DNA of 64,000 nucleotides from an uncultured Paraprevotella sp. (GTDB taxonomy: Bacteria > Bacteroidota > Bacteroidia > Bacteroidales > Bacteroidaceae). The DNA is taken from assembly GCA_944321345.1 (NCBI GenBank), contig CALUKY010000006.1, positions 1-64,000 on the forward strand. Direction: 5' to 3'. This document shows, in pieces, positions 11,599 through 22,302 of the stretch; position 1 is the first letter of the stretch; each line of letters starts with the position of its first letter. Below the pieces are notes generated by a model. That model had not been told where the DNA came from. It saw nothing but the letters and a program-made list of their open reading frames with translations, and did no database searches. The translations under genes were made by a program, and so were the position numbers.

Positions 11599-12477
11599 CT
11601 ATTTTTTCTGATATACCCTTACATAATCCACCTCATAGCGCATCGGAAGAGCATTCTCGTCAATGCGTCCTCCAGTGGAGCCCATCGCCAGATTCAACAG
11701 AAGATACATCGGCTTGTGGAAAGGATTCTCATAGTTTCCATGCTTGCCGTTTACGGTCTTGGTCAGGTCGATGGTATTCATCAGACGGTCATCCAGGTAA
11801 AGGTCAATCTTCTTGTCGGTCCATTCCATAGCCCACACATGGAAACGTGTGGCCCATAGAGAGTCTTGCTGCGTAAACTCGGCATAAGGAACTGCCGCCG
11901 AATCCCATACGCTACCTCCTTTGTCGTCTCCCCAACAGGCGTTGGCATGCAGCAACGCATGTCCCTTACGCGGATAAAACTCCATGATGTCTATCTCGCC
12001 GCATGAAGGCCAACCGTAGTTTTTCTTGCTGCCCAGAAGCCAGATGGCCGGCCATGAACCACGAGCCGCCGGAACGCGTGCACGCACCTCGAAATAGCCA
12101 TACTGGAACTCACGCAAGCCTTTGGAAATGACCGAAGACGAGGTGTATTCTGCATAAGGACGGTTTTTCTGCCAACTATCGGATTCTGCCTGATAGGCCG
12201 GATTCTTCACTTTTTCTTTCTTGCCGGTGATGACCAACACTCCGTCGCGCACCTCGGCATTCTGCGACTGATACCACTGAAGCTCCTTATTGCGGACAAA
12301 CCCCTGTTCGTAAGTCCAGTTCTTCGGATCGGGCTTTCCGTCCTGATCAAATTCGTCCTGCCATACCAGTTGATAACCTTTCTGCATCAAAGAATCGGCA
12401 CGTTGGGCCAACACAGGAGAAGCCAGCAGCAATCCGGCTCCAAACAATAAACTTATGTGAATGACTGATTTTCTCAT
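11599..12477 (-). CDS. secreted family 16 glycoside hydrolase (beta-glucanase type)
   Basis: A 292-residue GH16 enzyme from the chosen start MRKSVIHIS, which gives a proper signal peptide ending LASPVLAQ; an upstream in-frame Met at 12546 would add 23 residues before it. The catalytic motif GEIDIMEFY carries the two glutamates and aspartate of the retaining mechanism. LVWQDEFDQDGKPDPKNWTYEQG at the N-terminus and WPAIWLLG are typical of laminarinase/lichenase-like members. Beta-1,3- or mixed-linked glucan is the likely substrate, but the subfamily cannot be fixed here. There are no SusC/SusD genes nearby. Confidence 0.9.
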   Translation of the reverse strand: MRKSVIHISLLFGAGLLLASPVLAQRADSLMQKGYQLVWQDEFDQDGKPDPKNWTYEQGFVRNKELQWYQSQNAEVRDGVLVITGKKEKVKNPAYQAESDSWQKNRPYAEYTSSSVISKGLREFQYGYFEVRARVPAARGSWPAIWLLGSKKNYGWPSCGEIDIMEFYPRKGHALLHANACWGDDKGGSVWDSAAVPYAEFTQQDSLWATRFHVWAMEWTDKKIDLYLDDRLMNTIDLTKTVNGKHGNYENPFHKPMYLLLNLAMGSTGGRIDENALPMRYEVDYVRVYQKK

Positions 12478-12633
12478 GTTTTTTATTTCAAAGTTATAAA
12501 AACGAAATGCAGCAAACAAATAAAACCGGGCTTTTTTGACCAACATTCCGATTGCGGACAGGGAGAATCCTAAAAGTTCTTTATCATAATCGGTTTTAGG
12601 CTGGGTAATAAGGAATAATCCGGGGAGTATTAT

Positions 12634-12641
12634 TATCTTTG
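12634..12641 (+). promoter_or_regulatory. -7 element of trmD
   Basis: TATCTTTG matches the consensus exactly and lies 32 bp before the trmD start. No good -33 element is seen. Confidence 0.6.
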
Positions 12642-12672
12642 CAACTTAATCGAGAAGGAATACAGTAAGAAA

Positions 12673-13368
12673 ATGAGAATAGATATCATCACCGTGCTTC
12701 CAGAATTACTGGAAGGTTTTATGAACGAATCCATTTTGGGACGCGCCCAGAAAAAAGGCCTTGTGGAAATACATATCCACAACCTGCGAGATTATGCCAC
12801 CAACAAATACAAACGTGTGGACGACTATCCTTATGGCGGTTTTGCCGGAATGGTGATGCAGTGTGAACCGATAGACCGCTGCATTTCGGCCCTGAAAGCC
12901 GAAAGAGATTATGATGAGATTATCTTTACCACCCCGGACGGCGAACAGTTTGACCAGCCGATGGCCAATTCATTGTCACTGAAGGAAAATATCATCATCT
13001 TGTGCGGACATTACAAGGGTATCGACTACCGCATCCGGGAGCATCTGATCACCAAGGAAGTGAGCATCGGCGACTTTGTACTGACCGGAGGAGAACTGGC
13101 TGCGGCCGTAATGACGGATGCCATTGTCCGCATCGTGCCGGGAGTGATCGGTGACGAGCAAAGCGCTCTGTCCGACTCATTTCAGGACAATCTGCTGGCA
13201 GCACCGGTATATACCCGCCCGGCCGACTATAAGGGTTGGAAAGTTCCGGAAATCCTGCTTTCGGGCCACGAAGCCAAAATAAAGGAATGGGAGTTGCAGC
13301 AGTCTTTTGAAAGAACACAGCGCCTGCGTCCGGATCTTTTGGAAAATACAGGAAAGTTACCGGAATAA
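12673..13368 (+). CDS. trmD: tRNA (guanine-37-N1)-methyltransferase
   Basis: A 231-residue SPOUT methyltransferase that makes m1G37 in tRNAs and prevents +1 frameshifts. The trefoil-knot signatures are visible: [11 protein letters not shown] (near 55), [16 protein letters not shown] (near 112) and [23 protein letters not shown] (near 135). In many bacteria it sits in an rpsP-rimM-trmD-rplS operon, but here it stands alone with its own -7 element. Confidence 0.96.
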   Translation: MRIDIITVLPELLEGFMNESILGRAQKKGLVEIHIHNLRDYATNKYKRVDDYPYGGFAGMVMQCEPIDRCISALKAERDYDEIIFTTPDGEQFDQPMANSLSLKENIIILCGHYKGIDYRIREHLITKEVSIGDFVLTGGELAAAVMTDAIVRIVPGVIGDEQSALSDSFQDNLLAAPVYTRPADYKGWKVPEILLSGHEAKIKEWELQQSFERTQRLRPDLLENTGKLPE

Positions 13369-13404
13369 AATAGCCTTAATTTAAGGAAAAAATAAGGTTT
13401 TGCA

Positions 13405-13436
13405 TTTGCTTTTCTCAAAGCGAAAACCTATATTTG
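13405..13436 (+). promoter_or_regulatory. promoter of the zeta-like pair
   Basis: TTTG (13405-13408), a 20-bp spacer, then TATATTTG (13429-13436). The start codon is 29 bp downstream. Confidence 0.75.
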
Positions 13437-13464
13437 CTCTAGGAATCTAAATTTTTATACCATT

Positions 13465-14070
13465 ATGTCAGAACAAAAACACAATCTTTATATCATTGCC
13501 GGCTGCAACGGGGCTGGAAAAACAACCGCCAGCTTCACAGTGTTACCGGAAATGCTGCATTGCCGGGAATTTGTCAATGCGGATGAGATTGCAGCCGGGC
13601 TGTCGCCTTTCAATCCTGAAGGGGTGGCCATCCAGGCCGGAAGACTCATGATAGACCGGATTATTCAACTGCTGAAAGAAGGTGAAGATTTCGCTTTTGA
13701 AACTACATTGGCTACACGTTCTTACGTGAAGCTGATCCAACAGGCTCAAAAAAGAGGTTATTTCGTAACCTTGCTTTTCTTCTCTCTGGCCAGTCCGGAA
13801 CAGGCAGAAATGCGCGTTGCCAAACGTGTCAGCCAAGGCGGGCATAACATTCCTATCGATGTGATTCACCGCCGTTACGACAATGGATTACGCAACCTGT
13901 TTGAGTTGTATATGCCGATCTGTGACTATTGGGCACTGTACGACAACAGTTCCTGCCCAACCAATAAAGTAGCCTACGGATGGAAGGACACACGAATAAC
14001 AGTCCTGCAACCGGGCATTTTTGATAAATTTAAAAATGAATACTCTAAAAGATCAGACGATAATGAATGA
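13465..14070 (+). CDS. zeta-toxin-family P-loop kinase
   Basis: A 201-residue P-loop protein. The Walker A is GCNGAGKTT (residues 13-21), followed by FVNADEIAAGLSP near 36-47, where zeta toxins carry a catalytic Asp. Basic residues follow in RVAKRVSQGGHNIP and RRYDNGLRNLF. Zeta/PezT enzymes phosphorylate UDP-N-acetylglucosamine, but many chromosomal relatives have unproven substrates, so toxicity is an inference. The last codons overlap a small gene, suggesting a translationally coupled pair under one promoter. It might instead be a housekeeping small-molecule kinase. Confidence 0.8.
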   Translation: MSEQKHNLYIIAGCNGAGKTTASFTVLPEMLHCREFVNADEIAAGLSPFNPEGVAIQAGRLMIDRIIQLLKEGEDFAFETTLATRSYVKLIQQAQKRGYFVTLLFFSLASPEQAEMRVAKRVSQGGHNIPIDVIHRRYDNGLRNLFELYMPICDYWALYDNSSCPTNKVAYGWKDTRITVLQPGIFDKFKNEYSKRSDDNE

Positions 14071-14218
14071 ATTTGAAGTAGCTGAGATGCAACGTAAAAT
14101 AGACGAAGGCATTTTCTTGGCACAAGAAAGACTGGTCAAACGTGCCAAACATGACAACTTAACATTAGTCATCGTCCGCAACGGACAAGTTATGGAAATT
14201 CCAGCAGAGGAGCTCTAA
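14036..14218 (+). CDS. small protein overlapping the zeta-like gene, candidate antitoxin or partner
   Basis: A 60-residue protein from ATG 14036 (MNTLKDQ...), or 51 residues from ATG 14063 (MNEFEV...), where the start would overlap the zeta-like stop. It has a helical, charged N-terminal half (EVAEMQRKIDEGIFLAQERLVKRAK) and a short strand (LTLVIVRNGQVMEI). I recognise no family. Its size, coupling and charge fit an antitoxin, but the order (after the toxin) and lack of a DNA-binding motif leave that open. The stop codon forms the loop of the terminator hairpin. Confidence 0.65.
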   Translation: MNTLKDQTIMNEFEVAEMQRKIDEGIFLAQERLVKRAKHDNLTLVIVRNGQVMEIPAEEL

Positions 14219-14235
14219 GAGCTCCTCTTTTTTTG
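14206..14235 (+). terminator. terminator whose loop is the stop codon
   Basis: AGAGGAGCTC (14206-14215) pairs perfectly with GAGCTCCTCT (14219-14228). The 3-nt loop is TAA, the stop of the small gene, and seven T follow. Translation through the 3' end would melt the stem, so termination and the last codons are physically linked. Confidence 0.9.
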
Positions 14236-14237
14236 AC

Positions 14238-14486
14238 TTATACTGATTCTGCTATGCGCTGAATGCGATTTCGGTTTGGAACCCATTGCATAGAGTCATC
14301 AAGCATACACAAATCTATCAGACGGTAAATATTACGGGCTTCGTCCTGAGATCCAATACCGATATTACGGAATAAATGATTGTATGGATCTGTTATTTCT
14401 ATCAGATCCATACAATATTCCACATCCTGCAAACGCCGGATTTCCTGTTCTACAAAACGACAAAGTTCTTCTTCCAAAGAGTACAT
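14238..14486 (-). CDS. small hypothetical protein
   Basis: An 82-residue acidic protein (MYSLEEELCRFVEQEI...), mostly helical by composition, with no signal peptide or membrane segment. I do not recognise it. It starts 6 bp after the lipoprotein gene upstream on the same strand, so the two probably form an operon. It faces the zeta-like pair, 19 bp tail to tail. Confidence 0.65.
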   Translation of the reverse strand: MYSLEEELCRFVEQEIRRLQDVEYCMDLIEITDPYNHLFRNIGIGSQDEARNIYRLIDLCMLDDSMQWVPNRNRIQRIAESV

Positions 14487-14492
14487 ACGGAA

Positions 14493-15065
14493 TTATTTAA
14501 CAGGAAGGTTCTGATTAAACATACGTACACAAACCGGTATGGAATCTGAAGCCAAACGGGTGGTCTCATCCAGATTACGGACCGGAGCATACAAAGGGCC
14601 ATATCCATAATCAGGCCAATAACGGTCATAATTTCTCAATGTAAAATAAGTAGACGATCCGTAATTGTCAACATACCCCTGAAAATAAGAAGATGACAAG
14701 CGATAGTTGGAAATACGGCAATTCAAATCCGGATTCCGGAAATACATATAAATATTACGGTCACGTATCTCCCAATCAAAGGTATACTCTATTGCCTCCA
14801 GATAACCGAAACGATTATAATAGTAATCCGTTTCACGGCCATAACCATATAAATAGGAAACATCATCCGGAACAAATTCAAGCACCGTTCCATAAGCCTG
14901 ATCGCCGTCAACATAAACACCAAAATCTCCAAACCAACGGCCGGAAAGGGTGTAACCACGATCGCTGTCACCATCATATCTTCCCCCAAAATGCCAATAG
15001 GGATCGCAAGAAGAAAACCAAAGTATGGTTCCCAAAAGCAACAATATATTTTTCAGCTCAATCAT
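14493..15065 (-). CDS. putative lipoprotein rich in aromatic residues
   Basis: 190 residues. The N-terminus has a lipoprotein signal peptide with lipobox WFSSC (Cys near residue 20). The mature part is very rich in Tyr, Asp and Gly (DPYWHFGGRYDGDSDRGY, LRNYDRYWPDYGYGPLY), suggesting a beta-rich envelope protein. I recognise no family. It is likely co-transcribed with the 82-residue gene downstream. Confidence 0.7.
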   Translation of the reverse strand: MIELKNILLLLGTILWFSSCDPYWHFGGRYDGDSDRGYTLSGRWFGDFGVYVDGDQAYGTVLEFVPDDVSYLYGYGRETDYYYNRFGYLEAIEYTFDWEIRDRNIYMYFRNPDLNCRISNYRLSSSYFQGYVDNYGSSTYFTLRNYDRYWPDYGYGPLYAPVRNLDETTRLASDSIPVCVRMFNQNLPVK

Positions 15066-15153
15066 TGTTCTAAATCTTTAGTTCTGATTTCAAAAATACA
15101 AAACATCCACCTAAACGGCAATAGAAAAATCCGATAAGTTCATAGGGATTTCC

Positions 15154-15795
15154 CTATTTGGCTTCCTCTACACTGATGGAAAACGAGAAAGTATCACTGC
15201 ATTTCACATGAATCATTCCTCCGAAACGGTGGTCGTAATCATACAATCCCCACGTACGTAGCGGTGCCGGAATACGGGAAAACGGTAAAATCCGTTTTGA
15301 AGCATAAGCCCCCAATGTCACTTTATCCGTAAGCTGATAAGCAGTCATCCCCGAAAATCCCAAAGAACGGTCGTGCCATCCATTCCAATGCTGAGTATCC
15401 AGATAGATGCCTCCAATCAAACGGAAACGGGATGTTACCGGAAAAACATAAGCTCCCGAAGCCTGCGTAGAAAACAACGCCCCGGGAAAGCGGTCACGTC
15501 CTATGCCGACCGTCACAGAAGTTGAAAGCAGAAAGTTCAACCCGTCGTGCAGATACCAGGGAGACGCTCCTGAGAAGGCATACAGATCATTCCAATACAA
15601 CACCGAAGGAGTAACCGGCATCAAAGTGCCGGGAAAGGCAACCGTCACCGAATCACGCCAAAGGGAATCGGTCAACTCACTGCGCCATATATTCTGACTC
15701 TGCGGCATCTGTACAGCAACAGAGTCGGAATCATTCTGTGCCGGCATTGCAGAAGCAAATACCAAAAACTGTACTAAAAACAAAAGTCGCTTCAT
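15154..15795 (-). CDS. secreted hypothetical protein, possible outer-membrane beta barrel
   Basis: 213 residues with a signal peptide ending SAMPAQ. The mature protein alternates aromatic and polar residues (GAYVFPVTSRFRLIGGIYL, MIHVKCSDTFSFSISVEE), in a pattern typical of small outer-membrane barrels. No specific family is recognised. It starts 24 bp after the glucosaminidase gene upstream on the same strand, which hints at a shared envelope role. Confidence 0.65.
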   Translation of the reverse strand: MKRLLFLVQFLVFASAMPAQNDSDSVAVQMPQSQNIWRSELTDSLWRDSVTVAFPGTLMPVTPSVLYWNDLYAFSGASPWYLHDGLNFLLSTSVTVGIGRDRFPGALFSTQASGAYVFPVTSRFRLIGGIYLDTQHWNGWHDRSLGFSGMTAYQLTDKVTLGAYASKRILPFSRIPAPLRTWGLYDYDHRFGGMIHVKCSDTFSFSISVEEAK

Positions 15796-15818
15796 CGAAT
15801 TTATCTTTTAATGAATTA

Positions 15819-16739
15819 TTATCGCAGCCAGATTATATCATTCGGTTTAGCCGCATAATCCTTTGGCAAATCATTGATTTTATACAGACTTTCCAAACGA
15901 ATGCCATATTTCTGAGCGATACTGTACATGGAATCGCCCGGTTTGATGATATGAGGTTGGCGTTGCAGGCTCTTATGTCCTTTCTTTTTCTTTTTTTCCA
16001 GGTAAATAATATCCCCTTCCTTTAAACGATAATCGGAAGGCAACTCGTTGTACTTACGCAACCGACGAGGTGAAACTTCGGTTTCGGCCGCAATCGACTC
16101 AAAAGTATCTCCGGCCTTGGCAATCACGTAATAATTGTCATTATTCCGATAAACGGTATGATTGCTTTGAATCACTGTAATGAGTTGCCCTTCGGTATAA
16201 TTTCCGGATTTAAGTCCTTTCAGCGAACTGTATTTGTCGTACTGAGTCAAATCATAACGCTCGATAATGTCTATAAGCGAATACGCATAGCGGGGATTCG
16301 TTGCATAGCCACAACGCTTCAGACCGTGTGCCCAACCTTTATAATCCTTAGGCGACAGGTTGAACAAGGAGCGGTAACGGGGCTGCTTTAAAAACGCAGA
16401 ATGATCTTCGTAAGACTCTTTGGCCGACTTGTACTTCCGAAAACGTTCATTGGGAGCATCATCATTGGCCAGGACATAAGGCCCATCCCAATATCCTCCG
16501 CATTTGATTCCGAAATGATTGTTGGCCTCGCGTGCCAGACGGCTTTTTCCCGCAGCACTTTCCAGCAATCCCTGTGCCAACGTGATACTTGCCGGAATCC
16601 GATGCTTGAGCATCTGATCCACAGCCATATACTTATATTGATCAATATAATTCAAATAACTTTGATTCTGCGCCTGCGCAAATGCTCCGAGCGAAACCAG
16701 ACAGGCCAACAGACAGAACAGTGAGAAACGAAACTTCAT
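15819..16739 (-). CDS. exported glucosaminidase with two LysM domains
   Basis: 306 residues. A signal peptide (1-21) is followed by a flagellar-FlgJ-like glucosaminidase domain (about 25-170: IPASITLAQGLLESAAGKS with the catalytic Glu, NNHFGIKCG, RKYKSAKESYEDHSAFL). Two LysM peptidoglycan-binding repeats come next (YYVIAKAGDTFESIAAE near 205 and HIIKPGDSMYSIAQKYG near 265) with a KKKKKKGHK linker. It would cut beta-N-acetylglucosaminyl bonds in peptidoglycan in the periplasm. This domain order is common in Bacteroidota. Confidence 0.9.
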   Translation of the reverse strand: MKFRFSLFCLLACLVSLGAFAQAQNQSYLNYIDQYKYMAVDQMLKHRIPASITLAQGLLESAAGKSRLAREANNHFGIKCGGYWDGPYVLANDDAPNERFRKYKSAKESYEDHSAFLKQPRYRSLFNLSPKDYKGWAHGLKRCGYATNPRYAYSLIDIIERYDLTQYDKYSSLKGLKSGNYTEGQLITVIQSNHTVYRNNDNYYVIAKAGDTFESIAAETEVSPRRLRKYNELPSDYRLKEGDIIYLEKKKKKGHKSLQRQPHIIKPGDSMYSIAQKYGIRLESLYKINDLPKDYAAKPNDIIWLR

Positions 16740-16819
16740 CGTATTTTAATAATAAATATATTCAAGAATCTATGATGCAAAAATAAAATAAAAACCTCGC
16801 ATTTCTCAAAAATCAGAAT

Positions 16820-16827
16820 TATATTTG
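16820..16827 (+). promoter_or_regulatory. -7 element of cdd
   Basis: TATATTTG matches the consensus and lies 28 bp before the start. The -33 region is poor. Confidence 0.55.
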
Positions 16828-16854
16828 TGATTGTTTTAAAAAAGATTACATATT

Positions 16855-17334
16855 ATGAAAGAATTCACGATTCATACTCAGGTCAAAGTTTATCAGGAAG
16901 ATGAATTGAGTGACGAAGACAGAGCATTGGTAGCAGCCGCCCGTGAAGCGACCAACCACAGTTATGCCCCCTACTCCCAATTCTATGTCGGAGCAGCCAT
17001 ACGCCTGAGCAACAAACAGATTATATGTGGCAACAATCAGGAGAATGCAGCCTATCCGTCGGGCACCTGTGCCGAACGGACCGCAATGTTCTATGCAAAC
17101 GCACAGTATCCCGACCAACCGGTAGAGGCTCTGGCCATAGCCGCACAGACTAAAGGGAGCTTTATGGCCAAACCGATCTCGCCCTGCGGCGCCTGCCGCC
17201 AGGTAATCCTCGAAACAGAACACCGATACGGCAAGCCTGTCCGAATTTTGCTTTACGGAACAGAAGGAATATACGTTCTGGAAGGAATCCAGTCTATTTT
17301 ACCACTTCAGTTTGACCAAGACTGTTTGCTATAG
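16855..17334 (+). CDS. cdd: cytidine deaminase
   Basis: A 159-residue tetrameric-type cytidine deaminase that converts cytidine and deoxycytidine to uridine forms in pyrimidine salvage. Zinc-site motifs are visible: TCAERTAMFYA (Cys and the proton-shuttle Glu, near 80) and SPCGACRQVI (two Cys, near 114). YAPYSQFYVGAAI near 40 binds substrate. A slight N-terminal extension is present. The ABC-F gene follows 53 bp later with its own promoter. Confidence 0.94.
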   Translation: MKEFTIHTQVKVYQEDELSDEDRALVAAAREATNHSYAPYSQFYVGAAIRLSNKQIICGNNQENAAYPSGTCAERTAMFYANAQYPDQPVEALAIAAQTKGSFMAKPISPCGACRQVILETEHRYGKPVRILLYGTEGIYVLEGIQSILPLQFDQDCLL

Positions 17335-17339
17335 AATAA

Positions 17340-19004
<1,665 letters not shown>

Positions 19005-19094
19005 TCACTCCATACATACATTTTAAATATGGAACAAGCCTTTTGGCAAGATATTTGTAGTATTCCCTGAAAATGAAACTATAAATTAAAGGAC

Positions 19095-19667
19095 ATGAAA
19101 CCAGAAGAAAAAATCAACGAAGAAATAGAACAGAACGAAGTAACTGACACTCAGAACGAAAACATGGAAGAAACTGCCGCTGCTGAGGAAAAAGAGCAGA
19201 AAGAACTGACAGATGCTGAAAAACTGGCAGAAACCGAGCAGAAGCTGGCAGAATTGCAGGACAAATATCTGAGACAGGTTGCCGAGTTCGATAATTATAG
19301 AAAAAGAACCATCAAGGAAAAAGCCGACCTTATTCTGAACGGAGCAGAAAAGACCATCACAGCCATTCTTCCGGTGCTCGATGATATGGAGCGTGCCCTG
19401 AAGAATATGGAAACAGCCGAGGATGTAACCGCCGTAAAAGAAGGTGTTGATCTGATTATGCAGAAGTTCATCAAGATTCTGGAGAATCAGGGCGTCAAGA
19501 AGATTGAAACCGAAAATGCAGATTTCAATACCGATCTGCATGAAGCTATAGCCCAGATACCGGCACCGGCAGATGAAATGAAAGGCAAGGTCATTGACTG
19601 TGTTCAGACCGGGTACACGCTCAATGACAAAGTGATTCGTCATTCAAAAGTAGCAGTTGGACTCTAA
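19095..19667 (+). CDS. grpE: GrpE nucleotide exchange factor
   Basis: 190 residues. A long acidic, helical N-terminus (1-60, rich in Glu and Lys) is followed by the GrpE core: KYLRQVAEFDNYRKRTIKEK (near 57-77) and a C-terminal beta domain ending GYTLNDKVIRHSKVAVG. It releases ADP from DnaK. dnaJ follows after 15 bp, so the pair is an operon. dnaK and hrcA are not in the window, and I see no CIRCE-type operator upstream. Confidence 0.95.
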   Translation: MKPEEKINEEIEQNEVTDTQNENMEETAAAEEKEQKELTDAEKLAETEQKLAELQDKYLRQVAEFDNYRKRTIKEKADLILNGAEKTITAILPVLDDMERALKNMETAEDVTAVKEGVDLIMQKFIKILENQGVKKIETENADFNTDLHEAIAQIPAPADEMKGKVIDCVQTGYTLNDKVIRHSKVAVGL

Positions 19668-19682
19668 CCTTATTAAATAAAG

Positions 19683-20840
19683 ATGGAGAAGAGAGATTAC
19701 TACGAAGTACTGGGGATATCCAAAACAGCCTCTGATGCAGAAATCAAGAAGGCCTACAAACAGATGGCCATCAAATATCATCCGGACAGAAATCCGGGGG
19801 ACAAAGAAGCTGAAGCCAAATTCAAGGAAGCTGCTGAAGCATATGATGTGCTGCGCGATCCGCAGAAACGCGCCCGTTATGACCAGTTCGGTCATGCCGG
19901 AATGGGCGGAGCCGGAGGTTTCGGTGGCGGCGCCAGCATGAATATGGACGACATTTTCTCTATGTTCGGCGATATTTTCGGCGGTCACGGAGGATTTGGC
20001 GGTTTCGGAGGATTCGGTGGCGGAGGCGGTCGCCGCAAGCCACAATATAAAGGTGGCGACCTCAGATTAAAGGTCAAGCTGAATTTGTCTGAAATCGCAA
20101 CCGGAGTAACCAAAAAGTTCAAAGTAAAGAAAATGGTTACCTGTAGCCATTGCCACGGAACCGGAGGCGAAGGCGATCACAGTACCGAAACCTGTCCGAC
20201 CTGTCACGGAAGCGGTTACGTAACCCGCACCCAACAGAGCATCTTCGGAATGATGCAGACTCAAAGTGCCTGTCCTACCTGTCATGGAGAAGGAACCGTT
20301 ATCAAGAACAAATGTAAGGTCTGTGGCGGTGAAGGAGTGGTCAACGGAGAAGAAGTTATCGAAGTAAACATCCCTGCCGGAGTTGCTGATGGAATGATTG
20401 TCAATGTACCGGGAAAAGGTCATGCGGCCAAACGCGGCGGAATTCCTGGAGATATTCAGGTCTTCATCGAAGAGGAACCGCACCCAGAATTACTTCGCGA
20501 GGACAACAATCTGATTTACAGCCTACTTTTGGACATCCCGACAGCAATACTCGGTGGAGAATGCGAGATTCCGACCATTGACGGAAAGGCAAAGATCAAG
20601 ATCGAACCGGGCACACAGCCGGGCAAGGTTGTACGTTTGCGCGGAAAAGGACTGCCAGCCGTACAAGGTTATGGCTATGGAACAGGCGACCTGATCGTAA
20701 ACATCAGTGTATACATTCCGGAAACACTCAACAAGGAGGAAAAGAAGTTTTTCGAAAGCGCACGCACCAGCGAAAACTTCACCCCCAATCCATCAATCAA
20801 AGAGAAAATCTTCAGAAAATTCAAAAGTTTTTTTGAATAA
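19683..20840 (+). CDS. dnaJ: chaperone DnaJ
   Basis: A 385-residue class A Hsp40. The J domain (1-70) carries the HPD motif in [11 protein letters not shown] Gly/Phe linker (about 75-120) follows. Four zinc repeats are visible: [24 protein letters not shown] and CKVCGGEG (about 150-220). The C-terminal substrate-binding domains complete it. It stimulates DnaK ATPase and delivers unfolded clients. It is transcribed with grpE and closed by a terminator before folC. Confidence 0.97.
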   Translation: MEKRDYYEVLGISKTASDAEIKKAYKQMAIKYHPDRNPGDKEAEAKFKEAAEAYDVLRDPQKRARYDQFGHAGMGGAGGFGGGASMNMDDIFSMFGDIFGGHGGFGGFGGFGGGGGRRKPQYKGGDLRLKVKLNLSEIATGVTKKFKVKKMVTCSHCHGTGGEGDHSTETCPTCHGSGYVTRTQQSIFGMMQTQSACPTCHGEGTVIKNKCKVCGGEGVVNGEEVIEVNIPAGVADGMIVNVPGKGHAAKRGGIPGDIQVFIEEEPHPELLREDNNLIYSLLLDIPTAILGGECEIPTIDGKAKIKIEPGTQPGKVVRLRGKGLPAVQGYGYGTGDLIVNISVYIPETLNKEEKKFFESARTSENFTPNPSIKEKIFRKFKSFFE

Positions 20841-20856
20841 TACTTTTACTCAACTA

Positions 20857-20902
20857 TGGGGGATCAGCACAGCGCCATGCGTTTGTGCTGATCCCTCTTT
20901 TT
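20857..20902 (+). terminator. terminator of grpE-dnaJ
   Basis: GGGATCAGCAC pairs with GTGCTGATCCC around a 14-nt loop and is followed by TCTTTTTT. It lies 18 bp after the dnaJ stop. Confidence 0.9.
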
Positions 20903-20912
20903 TCAGAATCAT

Positions 20913-22199
20913 ATGACTTATCAGGAAGCTACAGAATATCTGTTCAACAGTACTCCCCTTTTCCAGAATGTGGGAAAAGACGCTTATAAAGAAGGCTTGG
21001 AAAACACCCTTCTTTTGGATAAACACTTCAACCATCCGCACCAACAATATCAAACCATCCACATAGCAGGCACCAACGGTAAGGGTTCCTGCAGTCACAC
21101 TTTGGCCGCAATTCTTCAGGAAGCAGGCTACAAGGTTGGCTTATACACTTCTCCGCATCTGGTTGATTTCCGGGAACGTATCCGTGTAAACGGCACTTGC
21201 ATTCCAGAAGAACGCGTAGTGCGTTTTGTCGAAGAAGAACGCGCATTCTTTGAACCATTGCATCCGTCATTTTTTGAGATCACCACAGCCTTGGCTTTTC
21301 TTTACTTTGCCGAGCAGAAGGTAGACATCGCCGTCATCGAGGTCGGTTTGGGTGGTCGCCTGGATTGTACCAACATTATTTCTCCCCTACTCTCCGTCAT
21401 CACCAACATCAGTTTCGACCATGTTCAGTTCTTAGGAAACACTCTGGATAAAATCGCGTCCGAAAAAGCTGGTATCATCAAGCCCAACACTCCTGTAATC
21501 ATTGGTGAAACCACACCCGAAACACGTCCGGTATTCGCTGAAAAAGCCTCGCAATCTCACGCACCTGTCCGTTTTGCGGAAGAAGAACATGAGATTCAGA
21601 CTATCAGCGAAGCCAACGACGGAACCCGTGCATACAAAACCCTTCATTTCGGTACCATCAACGGTGTGCTCAACGGCGACTGCCAAATCAAAAACACCCA
21701 AACCATATTAGCTGCAGTAAGCGAGCTTCAGAAAACGCTTTGTATTACCGAGCAAAACGTTCGGGACGGATTCCGGAACGTATGCCAGACTACCGGTCTG
21801 AGAGGCCGCTGGCAGAAACTGGCAGACAGCCCAAAGACCTATTGTGATACCGGACACAATGTGGGCGGCATTTCCTACATCGTAAAGCAACTGGAACGCA
21901 TCCCCTGCACACAAAAACGCATTGTAATCGGTATGGTGAACGACAAGGACATCGCTCATGTGCTCGAAATGCTGCCCAAAGACGCCATTTACTACTTTAC
22001 GCAAGCAAAAGTAAAACGCGCCCTGCCTGCCGACACACTTTTAAGTCAGGCAAAAGAAAAAGGGCTGAACGGAAAGGCCTTCCCCTCTGTAATAGAAGCA
22101 TATACGGCGGCACGTAGCGAAGCTTCTTCCGACGATCTCATCTTTATCGGTGGAAGCACCTTTATCGTGGCAGATTTGTTTACGGATATTTTTAAATAA
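20913..22199 (+). CDS. folC: bifunctional dihydrofolate/folylpolyglutamate synthase
   Basis: A 428-residue Mur-ligase-type enzyme that adds glutamate to dihydropteroate and to folates. The P-loop is IAGTNGKGSCSH (near 48). LYTSPHLVDFRERIRVNG and VGLGGRLDCTNI are family motifs, and DTGHNVGG near 310 is the C-terminal domain motif (more often DGAHN). It begins only 10 bp after the dnaJ terminator. Confidence 0.94.
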   Translation: MTYQEATEYLFNSTPLFQNVGKDAYKEGLENTLLLDKHFNHPHQQYQTIHIAGTNGKGSCSHTLAAILQEAGYKVGLYTSPHLVDFRERIRVNGTCIPEERVVRFVEEERAFFEPLHPSFFEITTALAFLYFAEQKVDIAVIEVGLGGRLDCTNIISPLLSVITNISFDHVQFLGNTLDKIASEKAGIIKPNTPVIIGETTPETRPVFAEKASQSHAPVRFAEEEHEIQTISEANDGTRAYKTLHFGTINGVLNGDCQIKNTQTILAAVSELQKTLCITEQNVRDGFRNVCQTTGLRGRWQKLADSPKTYCDTGHNVGGISYIVKQLERIPCTQKRIVIGMVNDKDIAHVLEMLPKDAIYYFTQAKVKRALPADTLLSQAKEKGLNGKAFPSVIEAYTAARSEASSDDLIFIGGSTFIVADLFTDIFK

Positions 22200-22302
22200 A
22201 ATCTCGTTTTTTCTGCCACAAAACCGCTGGAATATTTGTTAAAACGGAAGTTTTTATTTTAATTTGCATAACAATCTATCAACTTTAAAATCACCATAAA
22301 CA

